Below, piece after piece: positions 31,275 to 39,694 of a stretch of 64,000 nt of DNA. The stretch is from assembly GCA_023388175.1 (NCBI GenBank), contig JAEWGT010000002.1, positions 1-64,000 on the forward strand, in the 5' to 3' direction. The translations under genes and the position numbers were made by a program. The notes under the pieces are model-generated. The model was not told the origin of the DNA, did no database searches, and saw only the letters and a program-made list of their open reading frames with translations. Origin of the DNA: Pseudomonadota bacterium. GTDB lineage: Bacteria > Pseudomonadota > Alphaproteobacteria > Rhizobiales > Devosiaceae. Positions within the stretch are counted from its first letter, which is position 1. Every line of letters starts with the position of its first letter.

Positions 31275-33896
31275 TCAGAACGGCACGTCTTCGTCCGAGG
31301 CCTTCTTGGTCGCCGCCTTTTTGGCCGGGGCCTTCTTGGCTGTCGTGGTCTTTGCCGCCGCTTTTTTCGCGGCAGGTTTCTTGGCCGCAGCCTTTTTCGC
31401 CGGAGCCTTCTTCTTGCCGCCGCCGGCTTCGATCTTGGCCGCGATCAGCGCCACGGCCTGTTCCAGCGTTACATCCTCGGGCTTGGTATCCTTGGGAATA
31501 TTCGCATAGACCTTGCCCTGATTGGCATAGGGCCCGAAGCGGCCCACCGCGATCTTGATCGGCCCGCCATCATGCTCGAAGGTCTTGATGGCCGAGGCGC
31601 TGGCGCGTTGGAAACCACCAGCCGCCTTCTGGGCGATCAGGTCCACCGCCCGGTTGATACCGACGGTGAACACCTCTTCCACATCCGGCAGATTGGCATA
31701 TTTGCCATCATGCAGGATGAAAGGCCCATAGCGGCCGAGCCCGGCCTGGATCGGCAGCCCGGTCTCGGGATGCAGCCCCACTTCGCGCGGCAGGCTGAGC
31801 AATTGCAGCGCCTTTTCCAGCGTCAGCGAACCGGCCTCCCAGCCCTTGGGCAGCGAAGAGCGCTTGGGCTCCTTGCCCTCGCCCAGTTGCACATAGGGCC
31901 CGAACCGTCCGGATTTGAGATGCACCTCTTCCCCGGTTTCGGGATCGGTGCCCAGAACGCCCTCACCCGCCGCCGCTTCTGCCGCATTGCCGCTGGCCGC
32001 ATCCGAAAGCTGCATCGTGTGCTTGCATTCGGGATAGTTCGAACAGCCGATAAAGGCGCCGAACTTGCCCAGTTTCAACGACAGCGTACCGGTGCCGCAG
32101 GTCGGGCATTTGCGCGGATCGGACCCATCCTCGCGCGCCGGAAAAATGTGATCGGCGAGCAGATCGTTGAGCGCATCCAGCACTTCGGAAACGCGCAGGT
32201 CCTTGATTTCCTCGGTCGCGGCGGTGAAATCCTTCCAGAAATCGCGCAGCAGCACCTTGTAGTCCAGCTCGCCCGCCGAAACCTGATCGAGCTGCTCTTC
32301 GAGACCGGCCGTAAAGCCATATTCGACATAGCGGGTGAAAAAGCTCTCAAGGAACGAGGTGACGATCCGGCCCCGATCCTCCGGGTGCAGCGCCTTGCCC
32401 TCGAGCCGCACATAATTGCGATCCTTGAGCGTGCCCAGCGTGGCCGCATAGGTGGACGGGCGGCCAATACCCAGCTCTTCCATCTTCTTGATGAGGCTCG
32501 CTTCGGTAAAGCGCGCCGGCGGCTGGGTGAAATGCTGCTCGATCTCGACCTTTTTCAGTTCCGGCTTGTCGCCGACGGCGAGCGGCGGCAATTCGCGGCC
32601 ATCCTCGTCCTCATCCTCGCCATCACTCTTGGCCTCGACACCGTAAAGCGTGAGGAAGCCGGGGAACGTGACGACCGAACCGGTGGCGCGCAGGGTGACG
32701 GCGCGGCCCGGCACGTTGACGGCAATATCGACCGTGGTGCGATCAATCTCGGCCGAACGCATCTGGCTGGCCAGCGTGCGGCGCCAGATCAGCCCATAGA
32801 GCTTCTGCTGGTCGGCATCCAGGCTGAGATTTTCCGGCCGCTTGAACATGTCGGTGGGGCGGATGGCCTCGTGCGCTTCCTGCGCATTCTTGGCCTTGGT
32901 CTGGTAGATGCGGGCCTTTTCCGGCAGATACTCCTCGCCGAAATATTTCCCGATCACCGAGCGGGCCATGGCAATGCCCTCTGGGGCCATCTGCACCGCG
33001 TCGGTTCGCATATAGGTGATCAGCCCGTCTTCATAGAGCCGCTGGGCAATCTGCATGGTGCGCGAGGGCGACAGGCCCAGCCGCGAAGACGCATCCTGTT
33101 GCAGGCTCGACGTGGTAAAGGGCGCGTAGGGGTTACGCTTGGTCGGCTTTTTCTCGACATTGGCGACATTGAACTGGCCGCCTTCGATCAGCGTCTTCAG
33201 CGCCGCCGCATCCTCGCCGGTTCTGATATCGAGCTTGTCGCTCTTTTTCCCATCGACCGCGAACAGCCGGGCGAGAAAGCTCTTGCCGCCCTGCGCAAGC
33301 TGCGCCTCGACCGACCAGTATTCGTCGGCCTTGAATTTTTCGATCTCGGCTTCGCGCTCGGACACCAGGCGCAGCGCCACCGATTGCACGCGCCCCGCCG
33401 AGCGCGAGCCCGGCAGTTTGCGCCACAGGATCGGCGACAGCGTGAACCCCACCAGATAGTCGAGCGCCCGGCGCGCGAGATAGGCGTCCACCAGCGGCAT
33501 GTCGATGTCGCGCGGCTTGGCCATGGCGGCGGTCACGGCATCCTTGGTGATGGCGTTGAACACCACGCGCTGCACCGGCACGTCTTTTTTCAGCGCCTTC
33601 TTGGCCCGCAACACGTCCAGAATATGCCAGGAAATCGCCTCGCCTTCCCGGTCAGGGTCGGTTGCCAGGATCAGTCCATCGGCGCCCTTGAGCGCTGCGG
33701 CAATGTCGGCGACACGCTTTTTCGACTGCGTATCGACTTCCCAGGACATGGCAAAATCTTCGTCCGGGCGCACCGAGCCATCCTTGGCCGGCAGGTCGCG
33801 GATATGGCCGAAGCTGGCCAGGACTTCATAATCCTTGCCCAGATATTTGTTGATTGTCTTGGCCTTGGCCGGACTTTCAACGACAACGACCTTCAT
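31275..33896 (-). CDS. topA: DNA topoisomerase I
   Basis: TopA relaxes negative supercoils. The 873-residue protein has the TOPRIM DxDxE motif ATDPDREGE at 79-87, the catalytic tyrosine Y295 in GLITYMRTDA and a single zinc-ribbon (CPTCGTGTLSLKLGKFGAF followed by IGCSNYPEC). Three or four Topo_C-type repeats (GRFGPYVQLGEGKEP, GRYGPFILHDGKYANLP, GRFGPYANQGKVYANIP) follow. It ends in a lysine/alanine-rich tail (AAKKPAAKKAAAKTTTAKK) of the kind that helps DNA binding. It is transcribed alone. An RNA-like regulator upstream was not seen. Confidence 0.97.
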   Translation of the reverse strand: MKVVVVESPAKAKTINKYLGKDYEVLASFGHIRDLPAKDGSVRPDEDFAMSWEVDTQSKKRVADIAAALKGADGLILATDPDREGEAISWHILDVLRAKKALKKDVPVQRVVFNAITKDAVTAAMAKPRDIDMPLVDAYLARRALDYLVGFTLSPILWRKLPGSRSAGRVQSVALRLVSEREAEIEKFKADEYWSVEAQLAQGGKSFLARLFAVDGKKSDKLDIRTGEDAAALKTLIEGGQFNVANVEKKPTKRNPYAPFTTSSLQQDASSRLGLSPSRTMQIAQRLYEDGLITYMRTDAVQMAPEGIAMARSVIGKYFGEEYLPEKARIYQTKAKNAQEAHEAIRPTDMFKRPENLSLDADQQKLYGLIWRRTLASQMRSAEIDRTTVDIAVNVPGRAVTLRATGSVVTFPGFLTLYGVEAKSDGEDEDEDGRELPPLAVGDKPELKKVEIEQHFTQPPARFTEASLIKKMEELGIGRPSTYAATLGTLKDRNYVRLEGKALHPEDRGRIVTSFLESFFTRYVEYGFTAGLEEQLDQVSAGELDYKVLLRDFWKDFTAATEEIKDLRVSEVLDALNDLLADHIFPAREDGSDPRKCPTCGTGTLSLKLGKFGAFIGCSNYPECKHTMQLSDAASGNAAEAAAGEGVLGTDPETGEEVHLKSGRFGPYVQLGEGKEPKRSSLPKGWEAGSLTLEKALQLLSLPREVGLHPETGLPIQAGLGRYGPFILHDGKYANLPDVEEVFTVGINRAVDLIAQKAAGGFQRASASAIKTFEHDGGPIKIAVGRFGPYANQGKVYANIPKDTKPEDVTLEQAVALIAAKIEAGGGKKKAPAKKAAAKKPAAKKAAAKTTTAKKAPAKKAATKKASDEDVPF

Positions 33897-34022
33897 TCGG
33901 CGATCCGTTCCGCAACAGCATTCAAAGAGCGCGCAACATGGTGAAGCCGGAACAAAGTGTCAACGGGCGGCAAGACAGCGCAGCAATAGGCCAGCCGCAA
34001 GGCTCGTGATATAGACCGCGCC

Positions 34023-34229
34023 ATGAATCGCATCGACCGCCCTGCTCTCCGCGCCTCCACACACCAGCGCCGCGCCGCTGCGCTAGCCGAATTTGTGCGG
34101 CGCTGTGAACGGAAGGCCATCAAGGGCGCCGGGCCGGGCGATCGGAAATATGAGCGCTCGCTTGAAGCAAGCGTCAAGCCGGTGGACCCTGTCGCGCTCG
34201 ACCGCCTGCCGCGAAACGAGGACGAATAG
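34023..34229 (+). CDS. Small basic hypothetical protein upstream of murB
   Basis: A 68-residue frame, MNRIDRPALRASTHQRRAAA..., rich in arginine, ends 7 bases before the murB ATG. I do not recognise a family, and no strong ribosome-binding site is visible. The tight spacing to murB would allow coupling. It may be spurious; conservation in relatives would decide. Confidence 0.35.
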   Translation: MNRIDRPALRASTHQRRAAALAEFVRRCERKAIKGAGPGDRKYERSLEASVKPVDPVALDRLPRNEDE

Positions 34230-34236
34230 CCCATCC

Positions 34237-35247
34237 ATGTCCATCGCCCTGCTAGACCATTTAGACCTCTCGGCCCGCAACACCCTGGCGCTCCGGGCCA
34301 GGTCGCGCTTCGGCATCGAAATTGACGCCGCCAGCCAGCTCCCTGATCTCTTCGCCGAAGCCGCGCGCCTCGATCTGCCTGTCCGCATCTTGGGCGGCGG
34401 CAGCAATGTGGTTCTGGCCCCGGACTTTGCCGGCATTACCGCGCTGATGGCGATGAAAGGCAAATCCGTCGTTGGGCAGGCAGGTGACGCTATAGTCATA
34501 GAGGCCGCCGCCGGCGAAACCTGGCATGACCTCGTCGCCTGGACCGTCGAACAGGGCTTGGGCGGCCTCGAAAACCTCGCCCTCATTCCCGGCACGGCCG
34601 GGGCCGCCCCGGTGCAGAATATCGGTGCCTATGGCGCCGAACTGGCGGACGTTTTCGACTCTCTCCTGGCCTATGACCGCCAGAGCGCCGAAACGCGCCG
34701 CTTCAGCCGCGCCGACTGCGCCTTCGCCTATCGCAATTCCGTCTTCAAGCGCGACAAGGACCGCTACATCGTCCTGTCGATCCGCCTGCGCCTGACGCGC
34801 GACTGGACGCCCAATCTCAATTTCGCCGGCCTTGCCGACCTGGCCGGTGACACGGAGCTGACGCCCGGCAAGGTCATGGACCAGGTCATCGCCCTGCGCA
34901 CCAGCAAGCTGCCGGACTGGCGCACCCATCCCAATGCCGGCTCCTTCTTCCAGAACCCCATCGTCACGCCGGATGAGGCTGCCCCGGTTCTGGTAGAATT
35001 TTCCGCCGCCCCCAATTTCCTCCAGCCCGATGGAAACCTCAAACTCTCCGCCGGCTGGCTCATCGAAAAATCCGGCCTCAAGGGTTTCCGCCTTGGCCCC
35101 GTCGGCATTTCCGAGCGCCATGCTTTGGTCGTGGTCAACCATGGCGGGGGCGAACAGAGCGACATAGCCGCCTTGGCGCGCCACATAAAAGAGACCGTAA
35201 GCACCCGCTTCGGCATCCAGCTCCACGAAGAGCCGGTGTTTTTGTAG
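34237..35247 (+). CDS. murB: UDP-N-acetylenolpyruvoylglucosamine reductase, type I (E. coli-like)
   Basis: MurB reduces UDP-GlcNAc-enolpyruvate to UDP-MurNAc in peptidoglycan synthesis. The 336-residue protein has the FAD-binding segment VRILGGGSNVVL, GLENLALIPGTAGAAPVQNI with GAYG, the catalytic-site segment YRNSVFK, and HPNAGSFFQNP and LSAGWLIEKSGLKG. Length and these segments match the E. coli type I enzyme rather than the shorter type II enzyme that most Hyphomicrobiales carry in the division cluster. Start is the ATG at 34237 after a small ORF. None of its usual division-cluster neighbours are near. Confidence 0.94.
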   Translation: MSIALLDHLDLSARNTLALRARSRFGIEIDAASQLPDLFAEAARLDLPVRILGGGSNVVLAPDFAGITALMAMKGKSVVGQAGDAIVIEAAAGETWHDLVAWTVEQGLGGLENLALIPGTAGAAPVQNIGAYGAELADVFDSLLAYDRQSAETRRFSRADCAFAYRNSVFKRDKDRYIVLSIRLRLTRDWTPNLNFAGLADLAGDTELTPGKVMDQVIALRTSKLPDWRTHPNAGSFFQNPIVTPDEAAPVLVEFSAAPNFLQPDGNLKLSAGWLIEKSGLKGFRLGPVGISERHALVVVNHGGGEQSDIAALARHIKETVSTRFGIQLHEEPVFL

Positions 35248-35258
35248 CCGTCGCCATC

Positions 35259-35287
35259 AGCGCCTCCGTATCCCGCCTTCAGGCGCT
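35259..35287 (+). terminator. Inverted repeat after murB
   Basis: Arms AGCGCCT and AGGCGCT separated by 15 bases, 12 bases after the murB stop, with no T-tract. It may serve as a weak terminator or only a hairpin. Confidence 0.35.
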
Positions 35288-35310
35288 ATGATTTCAGCGA
35301 GTGCCCATCT

Positions 35311-35329
35311 GCCCCTCCCTTTAGGGGAA
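35311..35329. repeat. GC-rich intergenic palindromic repeat, truncated copy
   Basis: GCCCCTCCCTTTAGGGGA is a short version of the repeat core, between murB and the accessory island. Confidence 0.5.
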
Positions 35330-35455
35330 TGTATTATACTTTGCGTACCCGCCCCAGAAAGCTATCAATAATCGGCGCGAGTCAGTCACCCGAGGCGGCG
35401 ATGCAATTCGCGCGTTGGTTAGCGGCTATCCAGCGCAGCGTGGACGGAGAAGCTG

Positions 35456-36346
35456 TTGGTCTCGGTACAGGCTTATGTTGATGACTCTCGTAGCGACCAA
35501 GGCGAGCAAAGGCTTGTTCTGGCTGGTTACATAAACACGGCCGAAAAGTGGGCTAGATTCTCCGACGCTTGGTACGCCGAACTAAGGCGTGCACCGTCTA
35601 TCGATTACTTCAAGATGGTGGAGGCTGCGCACTTTCGTGGACAATTCGGCGGATGGTCGGAAGCTGATAGGGACAACAAGGTATCTGATTTAGCCCGCAT
35701 AATCCGCCACTGGGCACCGGTGTCGATCCACTCATCAGTGAGCCAAAAACATGTTAGGGAAATCATTCATCCTGTAGGGCCATATGGGATGCGGGATGCT
35801 TATGCGTTTGCGTTTCAGGCGATGATCCTCCCCTTGGCGCTGCACCAGTCTCGTGAGCCCGGACTACTTCAAGTCTCGATAGATTTTATCTTTGATGAGC
35901 AGGAAGGCACCGGGAGGAACGCCTGCGATCTCTACCAGGCTATACGCATGCAGCAGGACAAGAAGGTGCGCGACGTGCTTTCAGCCGAGCCAATATTCCG
36001 TGACGACAAACTGGTAATGCCGCTGCAGGCTGCGGACATGCTTGCATGGCATGTCAGAAAGCACCTAGAGACCGGAGAGACCGACAAGTTCCCTGTGCCA
36101 GATTTCTTGAGCGCTGACGGGCACCATATGGGGCTTGATTTAGGCGAGGAGGAGATGCGTAAGTTTGCGGCGGGCTTTGCAGCCGTACCTGGCGCCGCTG
36201 ACCTCGCTGACAAGCGCCGATGGAACCAGCACCGCAGGGAAATGAAAGAGCTAGGGCTCCCCACCTATGTCTCCCCAACCATTTTTCGGCGGCAGAAGGC
36301 GCTGGATCGCATGCGAAAACTTCTCTCCAGATTCAACCGCATCTAG
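35456..36346 (+). CDS. DUF3800 domain protein
   Basis: The 296-residue protein begins VSVQAYVDDSRSDQGEQRLVLAGYI, with the paired aspartates of DUF3800, and has SIDFIFDEQEGTG and the late motif VMPLQAADMLAWHVR. DUF3800 has an RNase H-like appearance and is often found in defence islands and mobile elements, but its activity is unknown. The start is TTG at 35456, preceded by GAGAAG. Codon use is more AT-rich than the flanks, and a decayed transposase follows, so the gene was probably acquired. No partner gene is adjacent. Confidence 0.75.
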   Translation: MVSVQAYVDDSRSDQGEQRLVLAGYINTAEKWARFSDAWYAELRRAPSIDYFKMVEAAHFRGQFGGWSEADRDNKVSDLARIIRHWAPVSIHSSVSQKHVREIIHPVGPYGMRDAYAFAFQAMILPLALHQSREPGLLQVSIDFIFDEQEGTGRNACDLYQAIRMQQDKKVRDVLSAEPIFRDDKLVMPLQAADMLAWHVRKHLETGETDKFPVPDFLSADGHHMGLDLGEEEMRKFAAGFAAVPGAADLADKRRWNQHRREMKELGLPTYVSPTIFRRQKALDRMRKLLSRFNRI

Positions 36347-36379
36347 CGCCCTCGCTGTGTCGATAAACCGCGAGGCTTA

Positions 36380-37067
36380 GACTTTATAGGGCTTGGCCCT
36401 TGGCTTTGGCTTTGCCTTGGGTTTGCTGACATAGCTTTTCCCATCCTCAATTAATCGTTTGATAGGTCTGACGCTTGCAGACAACGGCAGAGACCATGTT
36501 TTCGGTTCGCATGGTGTCGTTCACGCCCAGCGCTACGCGGTTGTTATAGCGGAAATCGAACTCGGCCAGATAACGGTGAAGGTGCTGGGCGATGACGTGG
36601 TGGAAATGCCAACCCCGCCGCGTTTGAGGACACTAAAGTACCCTTTCATGGTGTTGGTGTAGGCATTGCCACGGACTTATTCGTCTTTGCCGTGATTGAC
36701 CATCTCGTGACGGCTAAACTCTCTGCCGACATGATGATAACGGCCAGCAGTATCGACCATCGGGGCAGAGGCGCGGTCGACCTCAGCTAGAAGGGTTCGA
36801 AGATTGGCGCCGTTGACGTTGGCGATTTGGGCAGAGCGCGCTTTACCGTTTCGCTCCACCAGAGTGTGAACTATCTGCTTACTGACGCCGCCAATCTTGT
36901 GGCCATTGCCTCACGAATGCGATGCGATATGAACCAAGCTGTCTTCAAGGCAACGCCCAATGTGCGATGGAATTGGTTAGGGCGGGTCACGCCGTTTGCC
37001 CCGGCACGCACATCAACAAAGGCATAAGCGGTTTCTTCCCTATGAGCGGCGCAGAGAGAACGGACAT
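36380..37067 (-). pseudogene. Decayed IS1595-family transposase
   Basis: Pieces in different frames on the minus strand read MSVLSAP, HREETAYAFVDVRAGANGV, NQFHRTLGVALKTAWF with ISHRIREAM, then VERNGKARSAQIANVNGAN and REFSRHEMVNHGKDE, and finally HVIAQHLHRYLAEFDFRYNN with RVALGVNDTMRTENM. These follow the order of ISXO2/IS1595 transposases. The zinc-ribbon region between the first and second pieces is deleted, and frameshifts separate the rest, so it is inactive. No terminal inverted repeats or target duplication could be identified. It sits beside the DUF3800 gene in a low-GC island. Confidence 0.82.
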
Positions 37068-37121
37068 GCGGTAACTCTTTGTCCTCACTTGTAGATCATC
37101 GGTCTGGGTACGCCAGGGACA

Positions 37122-37145
37122 ACCTCCACTCTTGAGGGGGAGGGA
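37122..37145. repeat. GC-rich intergenic palindromic repeat, copy at right edge of the island
   Basis: CCTCCACTCTTGAGGGGG followed by AGGGA has the repeat core and lies just after the transposase remnant. Confidence 0.5.
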
Positions 37146-37310
37146 ACGGCATCGTGGCTACCAGACCTCACAGCAGAGTAACGAGTGTCGATTCGACCTC
37201 AGTCCATTTCCAGGCATTCCTGAGTTCAGTTGGATACACGCCCCTTCCCACCTACACCTGCATACAAAACTCCACTACAAAGCACCCACATCTCCCCGAA
37301 AGCCCGTTCC

Positions 37311-38192
37311 GTGCGGCCAAATTCCGTCCTTCTCCCTGTCTTGCTCGTCACGCTCGGCATGGTCTTCACCCAGACCGGGGCCAGCTTTGCCAAAATGCTG
37401 TTCCCCCTGGTGGGCGCTGCCGGCGCCACCACCCTGCGCCTCACTCTGGCCGCCTTGGTCCTGCTCGCCGTCTTCCGGCCCTGGCGCCACCGGCTCGACA
37501 GGCGGCAATGGCGTGCCGTCCTGCTCTATGGCGGCGCCATGGGCGCCATGAACCTCTTCTTCTACGCCGCGCTTGAGCATATTCCGCTCGGCATTGCCGT
37601 GGCGCTGGAATTTACCGGCCCCCTGGCCGTCGCCCTGTTCGGCGCAAGACGGCCACTCGATTTCTTCTGGATCATCCTTGCCGTGGCGGGATTTGCCCTG
37701 CTCCTGCCCTGGACGGGCACGGACAGCGACATTTCCCCGCTCGGCATTGTGCTGGCGCTCTGCGCCGGGGCCTGCTGGGCCGGCTATATCATCTTTGGCC
37801 AGCGCGCCGGCCGCTCGGAAGCGGATGGCGGCGGCGGCGCACATATCGCCGCGCTCGGCGTTGCCACCGCGGCCTGCATAGCTCTGCCATTCGGCGCCGC
37901 CACCGCCGGGCCTGCCCTGCTCGACCCCGCCATCCTGCCACTGGCTCTGGCGGTGGCCCTCCTCTCCAGCGCCATTCCCTACGCGCTCGACATGGTGGCG
38001 CTGCCCCATATCCCGGCGCGGCTCTTCGGCATTCTGATGAGCGGCCAGCCCGCCTTGGCGGCGCTGTCCGGCCTCGTCATTCTCCATGAAGTGCTCAATG
38101 GCGGACAGATTGTCGGCATTGCCGCCATCATCGCTGCCTCGGTCGGCGCGACCATCACCATTGCCCGCCGCGCACCACAACCCGTTGCCTGA
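37311..38192 (+). CDS. EamA/DMT-family exporter, RhtA-like
   Basis: The inner-membrane protein of about 293 residues has ten hydrophobic helices in two EamA halves (LLPVLLVTLGMVFTQTGASF at the start, MNLFFYAALEHIPLGIAVA, and SSAIPYALDMVALPHIPARL in the second half). The pattern fits RhtA, an exporter of threonine and homoserine, but substrates vary. The start is uncertain: a GTG at 37311 gives RhtA-like length, while a TTG at 37230 would add an unlikely polar leader. Confidence 0.83.
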   Translation: MRPNSVLLPVLLVTLGMVFTQTGASFAKMLFPLVGAAGATTLRLTLAALVLLAVFRPWRHRLDRRQWRAVLLYGGAMGAMNLFFYAALEHIPLGIAVALEFTGPLAVALFGARRPLDFFWIILAVAGFALLLPWTGTDSDISPLGIVLALCAGACWAGYIIFGQRAGRSEADGGGGAHIAALGVATAACIALPFGAATAGPALLDPAILPLALAVALLSSAIPYALDMVALPHIPARLFGILMSGQPALAALSGLVILHEVLNGGQIVGIAAIIAASVGATITIARRAPQPVA

Positions 38193-38238
38193 AACACAAT
38201 GCGGCGGCATAGTCCCTGCACCCCGAGGAGGTGCCGAC

Positions 38239-38637
38239 ATGCTCTATGCCATTCTTTGCTATAACGACGAAAAGGAAGTGTCCCGCTGGACCGCCGAAGA
38301 AGACGCCGCCTGCATGGAGCGGCTGGGCGCGGTGCAGGCCGGGATGAGTGCCGAGGGCAAGCTGGGGCCGGTTGTCCGTCTCTGGAATACGCACGAAGCC
38401 AAGACCCTGAAAAAGAGCTCCGGCGAACCCGTCGTGTTTGATGGTCCGTTTGCCGAAACCAAGGAACAGTTCCTCGGCTTCTATGTCGCCGACTGCAACA
38501 GCATGGACGAGGCGCTCGATTTCGCCAAACGTCTCGCCGTCGCCAATCCCGGCACGGGCTCCTACGAAATCCGGCCGCTTCGCTATTTTGGCGACAACAA
38601 ACTCGCCAACGCCCCGCAGATTCAAGCGGCCGAATAG
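38239..38637 (+). CDS. YCII-related (DGPF) domain protein
   Basis: The 132-residue cytoplasmic protein has MLYAILCYNDEKEV, then EPVVFDGPFAETKEQFLGFYV (the DGPF motif) and GSYEIRPLRYF. Family members often sit beside ECF sigma factor genes of the sigma-41 group, but none is adjacent here. Enzymatic activity is unknown; a dehydrochlorinase-like fold is established for the family. GGAGG lies 7 bases before the ATG. Confidence 0.87.
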   Translation: MLYAILCYNDEKEVSRWTAEEDAACMERLGAVQAGMSAEGKLGPVVRLWNTHEAKTLKKSSGEPVVFDGPFAETKEQFLGFYVADCNSMDEALDFAKRLAVANPGTGSYEIRPLRYFGDNKLANAPQIQAAE

Positions 38638-38687
38638 GGTCGGCGAAATATATGGCTCTGCGCTGAAATTTGAGAGCCCCAGCCAGT

Positions 38688-38803
38688 CCCCTCCCCCTTG
38701 AGGGGAGGGTTAGGGTGGGGGTTCTGCGGCCCCAGAAACTCGGCACTGGAGGATGGTTCAGAACCCCCTGCCTCATTCCCTCTCCTCAAGGGGGAGGGAG
38801 GGA
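38688..38803. repeat. GC-rich intergenic repeat, two inverted halves
   Basis: The left half CCTCCCCCTTGAGGGGAGGG continues GTTAGGGTGGGGGTTCTG, and the right half (CAGAACCCCCTGCC, CTCTCCTCAAGGGGGAGGG) is its inverse. Together they can form a long branched stem between the YCII gene and the convergent panC. Confidence 0.75.
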
Positions 38804-38836
38804 TAGAGCCGCAAATCCGTTCAATGATGAAACGCC

Positions 38837-39694
38837 CTACCGCTCACCCGCCTCGATCAGCAAATTATCAATCAGCCGTGTCGTGCCCAGATGCGCCGAC
38901 ACCGCCAGCAAGGCGCCGCGCGACCCCACCTTCGCGATGGCGCCAAGGCTTTCGGGATCGCGCACGTCCCAATATTGCACTGCGATACGGTCCGATTGCG
39001 CCAGCACCGCCCGGCCGATGGCTGCGAGGGTTTCCGCATCGTGCTCGCCGGCCCGATAGGCCGCTTCGACCGTTCTAAGGCTTTGATAAATCAGCGGTGC
39101 CGCCGCCCGGTCCGCTTCCGGCAGATAGACATTGCGCGAACTCAGCGCCAATCCATCCATCTCCCGCACAATGGCCCCGCGCCGGATCTCCACCGGCACG
39201 TCGAGGTCCCGCACCATGCGCTCGATGACCATACATTGCTGGGCATCCTTCTGTCCGAACCAAGCAATATCGGGCTGCACCAGATTGAACAGTTTCAGCA
39301 CAACCGTGGTCACACCCCGGAAATGCCCGGGCCGCTCGGCCCCGCAAAGCGGCAGCGAAACCATCGATTCATCGACAAAAGTCGAGGCGCCGGGCGGATA
39401 CATGTCCTCGACCGATGGCAGGAAAAGCGCGTCCACCCGCGCCGCTTCCAGCTTGGCCACATCGGCGTCCAGCGGTCGTGGATAGCGCGACAGGTCTTCG
39501 TTCGGCCCGAATTGCAAGGGGTTCACGAAGATCGAGGCAATCACCACATCCGCGCCAGCCTGCGCCTGTTTCATCAGGCTGATATGCCCATCGTGCAGCG
39601 CGCCCATGGTGGGCACAAAAGCCAGTTTCGTCCGTGCCGGGAGGGCGGCGCGCCAGTCACGAAGCGCCGCTTTGTCCTTGAGAATCAAGGTCAT
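38837..39694 (-). CDS. panC: Pantothenate synthetase
   Basis: PanC joins pantoate and beta-alanine using ATP. The 285-residue protein has the HIGH-type motif in FVPTMGALHDGHISLM, FVNPLQFGPNEDLSRYPR, LPLCGAERPGHFRGV and WFGQKDAQQCMVIERMV, all standard for the family. Its start overlaps the coaBC stop (ATGA), so it ends the panB-coaBC-panC operon. Beta-alanine supply (panD) is not encoded nearby. Confidence 0.96.
   Translation of the reverse strand: MTLILKDKAALRDWRAALPARTKLAFVPTMGALHDGHISLMKQAQAGADVVIASIFVNPLQFGPNEDLSRYPRPLDADVAKLEAARVDALFLPSVEDMYPPGASTFVDESMVSLPLCGAERPGHFRGVTTVVLKLFNLVQPDIAWFGQKDAQQCMVIERMVRDLDVPVEIRRGAIVREMDGLALSSRNVYLPEADRAAAPLIYQSLRTVEAAYRAGEHDAETLAAIGRAVLAQSDRIAVQYWDVRDPESLGAIAKVGSRGALLAVSAHLGTTRLIDNLLIEAGER

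Noticed and set aside
31572..33944. Plus-strand frame of 790 codons over topA
   Set aside because: Antisense shadow of topA with no family resemblance.
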